This document shows, piece after piece, positions 25,335-34,650 of a DNA stretch of 64,000 nucleotides (position 1 is its first letter; the number at the start of each line of letters is the position of its first letter). This DNA comes from VBDM01 sp963699535 (GTDB lineage Bacteria > Pseudomonadota > Gammaproteobacteria > Burkholderiales > SG8-39), in the NCBI GenBank assembly GCA_963699535.1, contig CAVOUJ010000014.1, positions 177,116 to 241,115 on the forward strand, read 5' to 3'. The notes beneath the pieces are model-generated. The model worked only from the letters and a program-made list of their open reading frames with translations, was not told the origin of the DNA and did not search any database. A program made the translations under genes and the position numbers.

Positions 25335-25805
25335 TGCACTGTCATAGCGAATCTTGTAGTGGGCTAGGATGCTGGTGGCCTCCTGCACTAGGAGAGCGTC
25401 CTCTCGATGCTTCTCAAGGAAGTGCACCTCGCTCATTTCCAAGGGCCAACATTTCTGTGCGATTCGAAACTGAAACGTAACCTCGGCCTCCAGTGCACGT
25501 CTGAAGTAGTTGTCCGTGAACCGCTGGTCGCTGAGATCAAAATAGTCAACGTGCAGTTTCGTGCCGGAATATTTCGTGCGCCACGCATACGCAATGTAAT
25601 TTTTGCGATCCTTCTTTCGAACAACTCTGCGAAACGGCTCGCGGAAACCCTTCGACAAGCGCGTCGCGCCGGACCCACTCTCTCCCACGCGAAGCACTTT
25701 CTTACCGCTCAAGATGACGTAGACGCCGTACTTCGGCAATGCCGTGAAATCGGATGCCGAAGCTGTGCCGTGCTGATTGAGGCTGATGGTGAGCGGCGTG
25801 GGCAT
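25329..25805 (-). CDS. GIY-YIG-like nuclease-fold protein in a gene cassette
   Basis: A 158-residue protein whose N-terminal half resembles a GIY-YIG domain: KYGVYVILSGKKVLRVGES (about residues 25-43), an arginine in the next helix (ATRLSKGF, R49) and a later glutamate (RRALEAEVTF, about 106-108). These would be the catalytic tyrosine, arginine and glutamate positions. The family call is by eye and uncertain. The ATG at 25805 is 4 bases after the stop of the HEPN gene; longer starts overlap that gene. The last codons run into an attC site. It may be a nuclease partner of the HEPN protein. Confidence 0.55.
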   Translation of the reverse strand: MPTPLTISLNQHGTASASDFTALPKYGVYVILSGKKVLRVGESGSGATRLSKGFREPFRRVVRKKDRKNYIAYAWRTKYSGTKLHVDYFDLSDQRFTDNYFRRALEAEVTFQFRIAQKCWPLEMSEVHFLEKHREDALLVQEATSILAHYKIRYDSAV

Positions 25806-25809
25806 TACG

Positions 25810-26502
25810 CTACAAGGAACGTGGCTTGAAGTCTGCTTCATCGTAGTGCCCTTCCAAGAGGCGTTCTCGTTTGCGCCGTGCAGACCGTAGACCATCATCG
25901 ATTACATAGAGAAGCGACTCGGCGTCGCCGTCGTGAGCTTCAAAGAAGCTGGTAGTGTCAAGATAGTGCGCGGCGAGGCCATTCAGCACCGCTTCGAGTG
26001 CGCTGAGCGCATCGTTTACCTTTTGCCGAGAGGCGAACTCAAGACTTTTTGCGGATTGATTAACAGACAGATCTAGATCAAGGTGTGCAAGGTGGCGATT
26101 GCGCCAGTCACGCGCGAAATCACAGGTGGCGAGTGCCACGGCGACTAAATCCTTGACCTTGGCCTTGGTTTCCGGGTGGTCGATTAGCGGTGGCAGGCGC
26201 TGAACCGTGAGATTCTGTTTTCCGCCGGTGGCGGGCGGATCGGTCAGGCGAGTAATGTGCAGAAGCACGCTCTCCCAAATGGAATCTTGTGCGTGTCTGA
26301 AGAACGCGGGTGAAGTCTCGTTTAGTAGTTTGACGCGCGATTCACTCGTGCCAAAGAGCACGACATAGTCCGACCACTTGGCGTGAACCCATGCCACCTG
26401 TTGCCACAGGGCGTCGTAGATAGTGCCCAAATCCAAGCCCATTCGAGCAATGTGGTCCTGCTTGGCTTCTTCTGCAGAGCGGAACCCTGAGTTCATTTTC
26501 AT
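25810..26502 (-). CDS. AbiU2-like HEPN-domain protein in a gene cassette
   Basis: A 230-residue, mostly helical protein. The segment FFRHAQDSIWESVLLHITRL, then TDPPATGGKQNLTVQRLPPL, resembles AbiU2-type HEPN proteins. A canonical HEPN RNase motif RNxxxxH is present as RNRHLAH (residues 134-140, after DFARDW). HEPN proteins of this kind act in phage abortive infection or toxin systems (family knowledge). The ATG is 3 bases from a GTTAGAC core site, so the gene opens a cassette. It is followed 4 bases later by the GIY-YIG-like gene. No clear Shine-Dalgarno sequence is visible. Function in defence is inference. Confidence 0.6.
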   Translation of the reverse strand: MKMNSGFRSAEEAKQDHIARMGLDLGTIYDALWQQVAWVHAKWSDYVVLFGTSESRVKLLNETSPAFFRHAQDSIWESVLLHITRLTDPPATGGKQNLTVQRLPPLIDHPETKAKVKDLVAVALATCDFARDWRNRHLAHLDLDLSVNQSAKSLEFASRQKVNDALSALEAVLNGLAAHYLDTTSFFEAHDGDAESLLYVIDDGLRSARRKRERLLEGHYDEADFKPRSL

Positions 26503-26505
26503 GCG

Positions 26506-26512
26506 GTCTAAC
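26506..26512 (-). other. Cassette boundary core site GTTAGAC (R'-type)
   Basis: On the minus strand GTTAGAC fits the GTTRRRY recombination core exactly and lies directly upstream of the first cassette gene. It is perfectly complementary to R'' (GTCTAAC) at 25328-25334, as expected for the two ends of one excised-and-inserted cassette. No L'/L'' arms are seen upstream of it, so it could be an attI remnant or a damaged attC. Confidence 0.55.
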
Positions 26513-26543
26513 TAGATATTGAACCGCGTGCGGGTGATGCTAG

Positions 26544-26572
26544 AACGATCTACCTATGGATGCAACGATCTA
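26544..26572. repeat. Direct repeat AACGATCTA, 20-base period
   Basis: AACGATCTA occurs at 26544-26552 and 26564-26572 in the low-GC, 177-base spacer between the HEPN gene and the CULT gene. Direct repeats near a core site are seen in attI sites, but none of the known attI sequences is recognised here. The rest of this spacer holds nothing else I can support. Confidence 0.4.
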
Positions 26573-26679
26573 TAGGTCAATCGCGCGATATGCCGGTAGA
26601 TGCCTATCGAAAGATCGGAGTTTTGAAGGACCATATTCCGACATTCTTCACGAGTCCGATCCTCTTGCGCTGCCAGCCC

Positions 26680-27099
26680 TTAGGACTGTACACCGGTCGC
26701 AGGGCTTAAGCGGTCGACGATGAGCCCGTGAAAGTAGTCGGCTGACGTCTGGAAGCGCCAGCCGATATGGCGCTCGCAACTCGCGCATAACGCCACCTGC
26801 CAGGAGTAGCCCTTGAACCAGGTGTGCTCCATGGTGGACTCGCCAACCGCCACGCAGCCGCCGGCATCGTGAAAGCAGCCGATCCTGAAGGGATAGCCTG
26901 CGGGGTTGGTGCAGGTGTGCTCATGGCTGCTACCGACGGAGACGCGCTCGTGCTGGTGCGTGATGGGATGCCGGCACGCCGCACAGAACAAGCGCTTGTC
27001 CTTACTGGCCTCGCTCCCGGCATCGGTTGCCGATTTTTTCTCGCCCCGGGTCGCGGTGTGTGGGTCGAAGAAAAGGAGACCGGGAAGCGCCAGCTCCAT
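26680..27099 (-). CDS. CULT-domain protein (cereblon thalidomide-binding domain homologue)
   Basis: A 139-residue protein whose residues 38-132 match the CULT fold of cereblon. It has two zinc-binding CxxC pairs, FCAAC (C39, C42) and LCASC (C105, C108). The glycine/asparagine loop is TNPAGYPFRIGCF. The three tryptophans of the aromatic cage lie in HTWFKGYSW (W94, W100) and HIGWRF (W114). Bacterial single-domain CULT proteins are known, for example in Magnetospirillum; their natural ligand is unclear (family knowledge). The first 37 residues are a charged linker. It lies 30 bases downstream of an Old Yellow Enzyme gene, probably in one transcript. Cytoplasmic, no signal peptide. Confidence 0.85.
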   Translation of the reverse strand: MELALPGLLFFDPHTATRGEKKSATDAGSEASKDKRLFCAACRHPITHQHERVSVGSSHEHTCTNPAGYPFRIGCFHDAGGCVAVGESTMEHTWFKGYSWQVALCASCERHIGWRFQTSADYFHGLIVDRLSPATGVQS

Positions 27100-27129
27100 G
27101 GCATCAGCGATCGAGGACCGCTCCGCGAA

Positions 27130-28239
27130 TCAACTCCGCGCGCGCTTGCGCTCGCCTGAGACCGCTCCAGGGGCGGGAACGGAGCGCAGGTATTGCGGAG
27201 GCACCCGCGGTGTCTCGCCCAGCTCGAACGCCGCGTGCCATGCCCAATGCGGATCCCAGAGGAAACCCCGCGCGAGCGCGACCATGTCGGCTTTGCCTTC
27301 GGCGACGATGCTTTCGGCATGCTTCGCTTCGGTGATGAGGCCGATGGCGATGGTCGTGATGCCGGTTTCCTTGCGAATCCGTTCGGCGAAGGGCACCTGG
27401 TAGCCCGGCGCAACCGGCACCGCCTGGTTCTTCGCCAGGCCGCCGCTCGAGCAGTCGATCCAGTCGCAGCCGAGCTTCTTCAGCTCGCGGGCGAACGCCA
27501 CGGTCTGCTCGATGTCCCATCCGCCCTCGACCCAGTCCGTGCAGGACACGCGGATTCCCAAGGGCTTGTGCGCGGGCCAGACCGCGCGCACGGCGGCGAA
27601 GACTTCCAGAGGAAACCGCATGCGGTTGGCAAGCGACCCACCGTACTCGTCCTCCCGCCGGTTGGCGATCGGCGAGAGGAATTCGTGGATCAGATAGCCG
27701 TGCGCTCCGTGCAACTCGATGGCGTCGAACCCGATTCGCTCGGCGCGTTGCGCGGAATCGGCGAATTTCGCCACCAGGGTCTTGATTTCCTCGCGAGTGA
27801 GCGCGCGGGGGACCGGGGCATCCTCGTCCATCGCGATCGCCGACGGAGCCACCGGCTGCCACCCGCCCTCCTCGGGCCGGAGCGGCTTCCTGTTCTCCCA
27901 GGGCGGGGCGGTCGAAGCCTTTCTTCCCGCGTGGGCGATCTGAATTGCGAGCTTGGCGTGTCCGTGCGCGCGGCAGAACCCGGCGACGCGCCGCAGCGCC
28001 GCCTCGTTCGCATCGGAGTAAAGGCCGGAGCAGCCGGGAGTGATCCGGCCGATCGGCTCGACGTCCGTCATCTCGAAGCACAGCAGGGCGGCGCCCGAGT
28101 TGGACAGCATCCCGAGGTGGGCGAAGTGCCAGTCGGTCATCGAGCCGTCTACGGCGGAGTACTGGCACATGGGGGATACCATGATGCGGTTCTCGAGCGC
28201 GAGGCCGCGAAGGTGGATCGGCTGAAAAAGGGCGCTCAT
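27130..28239 (-). CDS. NADH:flavin oxidoreductase, Old Yellow Enzyme (YqjM class)
   Basis: A 369-residue FMN enzyme that reduces activated C=C bonds with NAD(P)H. The N-terminal MVSPMCQYSAVDG holds the active-site cysteine (Cys25) that marks the thermophilic-like YqjM class. ELHGAHGYLIHEFLSP, GGSLANRMRF and CTDWVEGGWD are in order, and the phosphate-binding end is ADMVALARGFLWDPHW. Length is standard. It is divergent from the rpsL promoter and upstream of the CULT gene. It sits within the accessory block separating rpoC from rpsL. Substrate not determinable. Confidence 0.93.
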   Translation of the reverse strand: MSALFQPIHLRGLALENRIMVSPMCQYSAVDGSMTDWHFAHLGMLSNSGAALLCFEMTDVEPIGRITPGCSGLYSDANEAALRRVAGFCRAHGHAKLAIQIAHAGRKASTAPPWENRKPLRPEEGGWQPVAPSAIAMDEDAPVPRALTREEIKTLVAKFADSAQRAERIGFDAIELHGAHGYLIHEFLSPIANRREDEYGGSLANRMRFPLEVFAAVRAVWPAHKPLGIRVSCTDWVEGGWDIEQTVAFARELKKLGCDWIDCSSGGLAKNQAVPVAPGYQVPFAERIRKETGITTIAIGLITEAKHAESIVAEGKADMVALARGFLWDPHWAWHAAFELGETPRVPPQYLRSVPAPGAVSGERKRARS

Positions 28240-28312
28240 CGAGAGGAGGACTTGGAGGGCGTCTAATGCTACCCGGAAAGCCCGAACGGCATCGGAAAAA
28301 GGCGATAACTTG

Positions 28313-28342
28313 TTGACCGGTGGTCCGTTTCCCAGCTAAAAT
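28313..28342 (+). promoter_or_regulatory. Sigma-70-type promoter of the str operon
   Basis: TTGACC (28313-28318) and TAAAAT (28337-28342) are 18 bases apart and point toward rpsL. The start point would fall near 28350, giving a leader of about 70 bases that consists almost entirely of the following hairpin. This promoter would make rpsL-rpsG-fusA-tuf independent of rpoBC, in keeping with the intervening genes. Confidence 0.65.
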
Positions 28343-28362
28343 CCCCGGTCTTGAATCGCGCA

Positions 28363-28409
28363 GGGCGGCCGTCTTTCTCAGACAGGCAGACGGGCCGCCC
28401 GGTTTTTTT
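28363..28409 (+). terminator. Attenuator-like terminator hairpin in the rpsL leader
   Basis: GGGCGGCCGTCT (28363-28374) pairs with AGACGGGCCGCCC (28388-28400) with one bulged G, and is followed by GGTTTTTTT to 28409. This is a textbook intrinsic terminator, yet it lies between the promoter and the rpsL ATG at 28423, with only 13 bases after the T run. It therefore looks like a transcription attenuator rather than an end signal. Confidence 0.65.
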
Positions 28410-28422
28410 GGACTCCGCAGTA

Positions 28423-28800
28423 ATGCCTACAATCAACCAGTTGGTGCGCAACGCCCGGGTTCGCTTGCCCGCCAAGAGCAAGGTGCCCGCGCTCGCCGGT
28501 TCCCCGCAGAAACGCGGCGTGTGCACGCGCGTCTATACCACGACGCCCAAGAAGCCGAACTCGGCGCTGCGCAAGGTCGCCAAGGTGCGCCTCACCAACG
28601 GCTTCGAAGTCATCAGCTACATCGGCGGCGAGGGCCACAACCTGCAGGAACACTCGGTGGTGCTGATTCGCGGGGGCCGGGTCAAGGATCTCCCCGGCGT
28701 GCGCTACCACATCGTGCGGGGCAGCCTCGACACGCAGGGCGTCAAGGACCGCAAGCAGGGCCGGTCCAAGTACGGCGCGAAGAAGCCCAAGGCCGCCTGA
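28423..28800 (+). CDS. rpsL: 30S ribosomal protein S12
   Basis: S12 of 125 residues, at the decoding centre. MPTINQLVRNARVRLPAKSK, the streptomycin-region TTTPKKPNSALRKVAKVRL and LPGVRYHIVRGSLDTQGVKD are intact. Residues corresponding to the classical K43 and K88 sites are lysines, so no resistance change is seen. The start is fixed by homology; no clear Shine-Dalgarno lies between the terminator-like T run and the ATG. Confidence 0.97.
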   Translation: MPTINQLVRNARVRLPAKSKVPALAGSPQKRGVCTRVYTTTPKKPNSALRKVAKVRLTNGFEVISYIGGEGHNLQEHSVVLIRGGRVKDLPGVRYHIVRGSLDTQGVKDRKQGRSKYGAKKPKAA

Positions 28801-28825
28801 GCCTCAGACGAAACTCAGCGACTCC

Positions 28826-29296
28826 ATGCCACGCCGCCGCGAAATCCCCAAGCGCGAGATCCTGCCGGATCCGAAGTACAGCAACGCCGACGTCGCCAAG
28901 TTCGTCAACGTTCTGATGACGCGCGGCAAGAAGTCGATTGCCGAGCACATCGTCTATGACGCCTTCGATGCGATCAAGTCGAAGAGCGGCAAAGACCCCC
29001 TGGAGGTGTTCAGCCAGGCCGTACAGAACGTGAAGCCCATGGTCGAGGTCAAGAGCCGCCGGGTGGGCGGCGCCAACTACCAGGTCCCGGTGGAAGTGCG
29101 CCCGGTGCGGCGCGCGGCGCTTTCGATGCGCTGGATACGGGAAGCGGCGCAGAAGCGCGGCGAGAAGTCCATGGATGCCCGCCTCGCGGGTGAGCTGATG
29201 GAGGCTGCAGAGGGCCGCGGCGGCGCGATGAAAAAGCGCGAGGAAGTGCACCGCATGGCCGAGGCGAACAAGGCGTTCGCTCACTACCGGTTTTAG
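28826..29296 (+). CDS. rpsG: 30S ribosomal protein S7
   Basis: S7 of 156 residues, which organises the 3' major domain of 16S rRNA. MPRRREIPKREILPDPKYSN, VMTRGKKSIAEHIVYDAFD (with L for V) and EVHRMAEANKAFAHYRF at the end are standard. It lies 25 bases after rpsL in the str operon. In E. coli S7 represses this operon by binding the rpsL-rpsG spacer; no such site is evident here. Confidence 0.97.
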   Translation: MPRRREIPKREILPDPKYSNADVAKFVNVLMTRGKKSIAEHIVYDAFDAIKSKSGKDPLEVFSQAVQNVKPMVEVKSRRVGGANYQVPVEVRPVRRAALSMRWIREAAQKRGEKSMDARLAGELMEAAEGRGGAMKKREEVHRMAEANKAFAHYRF

Positions 29297-29304
29297 GAAC
29301 CCAG

Positions 29305-31428
<2,124 letters not shown>

Positions 31429-31440
31429 CGGAGTCTCATC

Positions 31441-32632
31441 ATGTCCAAGAGTAAATTTGAGCGCACCAAGCCGCACGTGAACGTGGGGACGATTGGTCAC
31501 GTGGACCATGGCAAGACGACGCTGACGGCGGCGATGACGCACGTGTTGGCGAAGAAGTACGGTGGGGAGGCGAAGAACTACGATCAGATCGATGCGGCGC
31601 CGGAGGAAAAGGCGCGCGGGATCACGATCAACACGGCGCACGTGGAGTACGTGACCGAGAAGCGCCACTACGCGCACGTGGACTGCCCGGGGCATGCCGA
31701 CTACATCAAGAACATGATCACCGGGGCGGCGCAGATGGACGGGGCGATTCTGGTGGTGTCGGCGGCCGATGGGCCGATGCCGCAGACGCGCGAACATATC
31801 CTGCTGGCGCGCCAGGTGGGGGTGCCCTACATCGTGGTGTACCTGAACAAGGCCGACATGGTCGATGACAAGGAGCTCCTGGAGCTGGTGGAGGTGGAGG
31901 TGAGGGAGCTTCTGTCGAAGTACGAGTTTCCCGGGGACAAGACCCCGATTGTGATCGGCAGTGCGCTGAAGGCCCTGGAAGGCGAAGACAGCGACCTGGG
32001 GGTGAAGTCGATCTACAAGCTCGCCGAGGCGCTGGACAGCTACATTCCGATGCCCAAGCGGGCGATCGACGGGCCGTTTCTGATGCCGGTGGAGGACGTG
32101 TTCTCGATCTCCGGGCGCGGCACGGTGGTGACCGGGCCGGGTGGAGCGGGGCATCGTGAAGGTGGGCGAGGAGCTGGAGATCGTGGGCTTGAAGCCCACC
32201 TTGAAGACGGTGTGCACCGGGGTGGAGATGTTCAGGAAGCTCCTGGATGAGGGTCAGGCGGGGGACAACATCGGGGTGCTGTTGAGGGGCACCAAGCGCG
32301 AGGAAGTGGAGCGCGGGCAGGTGCTCGCCAAGCCCGGCTCGATCACCCCGCACACCAAGTTCGAGTGCGAGGTGTACGTGCTCTCCAAGGAGGAGGGCGG
32401 GCGGCACACGCCGTTCTTCCCGGGGTACCGGCCGCAGTTTTACTTCCGCACCACCGACGTGACGGGCAGCTGCGAGCTGCCCGCGGGCACCGAGATGGTG
32501 ATGCCGGGGGACAACGTGAAGATGGTGGTGACGCTGATTGCCCCGATCGCCATGGAGCAGGGATTGCGCTTTGCCATCCGCGAGGGCGGCAAGACCGTCG
32601 GGGCGGGCGTGGTCGCGAAAGTGATCGAGTAA
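31441..32632 (+). CDS. tuf: Elongation factor Tu (copy 2, one frame break as sequenced)
   Basis: A second EF-Tu gene of the str operon, encoding the same 396-residue protein as the copy at 9505. The two differ by six base substitutions (for example CACATC/CATATC and CTCTTG/CTCCTG) and by one inserted C at about 32136. There copy 1 reads GGGCGGGTGG and this copy reads GGGCCGGGTGG. The insertion cuts the frame after GTVVTG. The intact copy is a direct internal control showing that exactly one base is extra. The stop lies 6 bases before rpsJ. Confidence 0.95.
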
Positions 32633-32638
32633 ACGGCG

Positions 32639-32948
32639 ATGCCGAACCAGAAAATCCGCATCCGGCTGAAGGCGTTCGACTACCGGCTGATCGACCAGTC
32701 GGCGCTCGAAATCGTCGATACGGCCAAGCGCACGGGCGCCGTCGTGAAGGGTCCGGTGCCGCTGCCTACGCGCATCGAGCGCTTCGATGTGCTGCGCAGC
32801 CCGCATGCCGACAAGACTTCACGCGACCAGCTCGAGATCAGGACGCACCTGCGCCTGATGGATATCATCGATCCGACCGACAAGACCGTGGATGCGCTGA
32901 TGAAGCTCGATCTGCCGGCAGGTGTGGACGTGGAGATCAAGCTGATGA
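32639..32948 (+). CDS. rpsJ: 30S ribosomal protein S10 (3' frame break as sequenced)
   Basis: S10 of about 102 residues, also the NusB partner in antitermination. IRIRLKAFDYRLIDQSALEI, VKGPVPLPTRIERFDVLRSP and DALMKLDLPAGVDVEIKL are standard. As sequenced the frame misses its stop and runs to 33112. An extra A in AAGCTGATGA near 32945 explains it: without it the end is KL and TGA at 32946-32948. It is the first gene of the S10 operon, which here is fused to the str operon with no terminator between. Confidence 0.94.
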
Positions 32949-32960
32949 GTCTGCTAGGAA

Positions 32961-33714
32961 ATGCTTGGCTTGGTCGGCCGCAAAGTCGGCATGACCCGAG
33001 TGTTCACCGACGACGGCGACTCGCTGCCGGTGACCGTGCTCGAGGTCGTCCGACAACCGCGTCACGCAGATCAAGACTCCGGCGTCGGACGGCTACAGCG
33101 CCGTCCAGGTGACCTACGGCAAGCGGCGCGCCTCGCGCGTCAACAAGGCCGCCGCGGGCCACCTTGCCAAGGCTGCGGTCGAGGCGGGCCGCGTCTTGCG
33201 CGAGTTCCGCATTCCCGAAAAAGACGCCGGAAACCTGAAGGTCGGCGGAAAGATCGGCGTGGATATCTTCAAGATAGGCCAGTGCGTCGACGTTTCCGGA
33301 ACCTCTCAGGGCAAGGGTTTCGCGGGCGTGATCAAGCGCCATCATTTCTCTTCCAATCGCGCCAGCCACGGCAACTCGCTTTCGACCAACAAGCCCGGCT
33401 CGACCGGGCAGGCCCAGGACCCGGGCCGCGTGTTTCCCGGCAAGCGCATGGCAGGGCACCTGGGCGCGGCGCGGCGCACCGTGCTCAACCTGGAGATCGT
33501 GCGCATCGATGCCGAGCGGCAGCTGCTCATGGTGAAAGGGGCCGTGCCGGGCAGCCGCGGAGGCGATATCGTCGTCAAGCCGACTTCCAGGGCGGCGCGC
33601 CCCGTCGTAGCCGCTGCCAAGCCGGCCGCGTCGGCCAAGACCACGCCTGCCAAGGCCGCGCCGGCTGCTGCGCCCAAGGCCGCTCCCGCTCCTGCGGCGA
33701 AGGCGAGCAAGTAA
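32961..33714 (+). CDS. rplC: 50S ribosomal protein L3 with Ala/Lys-rich tail (frame break as sequenced)
   Basis: L3 of about 250 residues, an early assembly protein near the peptidyl transferase centre. MLGLVGRKVGMTRVFTDDGD, HGNSLSTNKPGSTGQAQDPG and GKRMAGHLGAARRTVLNLE are present. An extra C near 33047 (GTCGTCCGAC) splits it; without it the join reads LEVVDNRVTQIKTPASDGYS. Residues from about 212 on form an alanine/lysine/proline-rich tail (AAKPAASAKTTPAKAAPAAA) not found on most L3 proteins. The stop overlaps the rplD start (TAATG). Confidence 0.92.
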
Positions 33715-34334
33715 TGGAACTCAAGCTCATCAACGATCAAGGCAAGAGTGCGGCCACGGTAGCGGCTTCAGACGCGCTCTTCGGGCGCGAATACAACGAA
33801 GCGCTGGTACACCAGATCGTCACGGCTTACAAGGCGAACGGCAGGCTCGGAACGCGCGCGCAGAAGGGGCGAAGCGACGTCCGGCACTCGCACAAGAAAC
33901 CTTGGCGCCAAAAGGGCACCGGTCGCGCCCGGGCCGGCGATGTCGCGAGCCCGCTGTGGCGCGGCGGCGGCAAGATCTTTCCGAATTTGCCCGACGAGAA
34001 TTTCTCGCAGAAGGTCAATCGCAAGATGTACCGCGCGGGTATGTGCTCGATTCTCTCGCAGCTCGCACGCGAGGACCGCTTGAAAGTCGTCGAGAACTTC
34101 TCGGTCGATACGCCCAAGACGAAGGTCCTTGCAGGGAAGATCAAGCAGATGGGGCTGGATTCCACCCTGGTGATCACGGACAGCGTGGACCAGAACCTGC
34201 TTCTGTCCTCGCGCAATCTCGTCAACGTGCGGGTCCTCGATGTCGATCACGTCGATCCGGTTTCGCTGATCCAGTTCGACAACGTCATCCTCACAAAGAA
34301 GGCAATCGCCAAGTTCGAGGAGCTCCTGAAATGA
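33714..34334 (+). CDS. rplD: 50S ribosomal protein L4
   Basis: L4 of 206 residues, which lines the exit tunnel and in E. coli represses the S10 operon. Its tunnel loop region RSDVRHSHKKPWRQKGTGRA and the motif SPLWRGGGKIFPN are present, with a globular C-terminal domain ending AIAKFEELLK. The frame is uninterrupted. The start shares a base with the rplC stop, and the stop overlaps the rplW start by four bases, so translation is tightly coupled. No S10-type leader is obvious upstream of rpsJ. Confidence 0.97.
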   Translation: MELKLINDQGKSAATVAASDALFGREYNEALVHQIVTAYKANGRLGTRAQKGRSDVRHSHKKPWRQKGTGRARAGDVASPLWRGGGKIFPNLPDENFSQKVNRKMYRAGMCSILSQLAREDRLKVVENFSVDTPKTKVLAGKIKQMGLDSTLVITDSVDQNLLLSSRNLVNVRVLDVDHVDPVSLIQFDNVILTKKAIAKFEELLK

Positions 34335-34647
34335 GCGCCCCCGCGCAGCGGCTGATGCAGGTGCTTCTCGCGCCCAAGGTTTCCGAGAAAAGCACTTTCG
34401 TGGGGGAAAAGCACAACCAGTATGTATTTCGTGTTGCAGCGGATGCGACCAAGCCTGAAATCAGGGCTGCGGTCGAGCTGATGTTCAAGATCAAGGTGAA
34501 ATCGGTGCAGGTTTCGAATGTCAAGGGCAAGGAGAAGCGCTTCGGACGAATTTCGGGCGCCGGCGCGGCTGGAAGAAGGCCTATGTGTCACTGATGCCCG
34601 GGCCTGACGGCAAGAAGCAGGAAATCACCTTTCAGGCTACGGAGTAG
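34331..34647 (+). CDS. rplW: 50S ribosomal protein L23 (frame break as sequenced)
   Basis: L23 of about 105 residues, which sits at the exit tunnel and docks trigger factor and SRP. LMQVLLAPKVSEKSTFVGEK and VELMFKIKVKSVQVSNVKGK lead into a break. A missing A near 34548 (CGAATTTCGGG) shifts the frame; with it restored the end is GRNFGRRRGWKKAYVSLMPG and finishes QATE at 34647. This is one of the few deletions among the frame breaks in this window. Confidence 0.92.
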
Positions 34648-34650
34648 GCG

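Noticed and set aside
26513..26679. A complete attI site or an integrase promoter upstream of the first cassette
   Set aside because: Only a core-like GTTAGAC and a 9-base direct repeat are seen. No known attI sequence and no integrase gene are recognisable, so only the core and the repeat are listed.
32639..33112. S10 with a long C-terminal extension running into rplC
   Set aside because: One extra A at the stop codon explains it. The corrected protein has the usual length.
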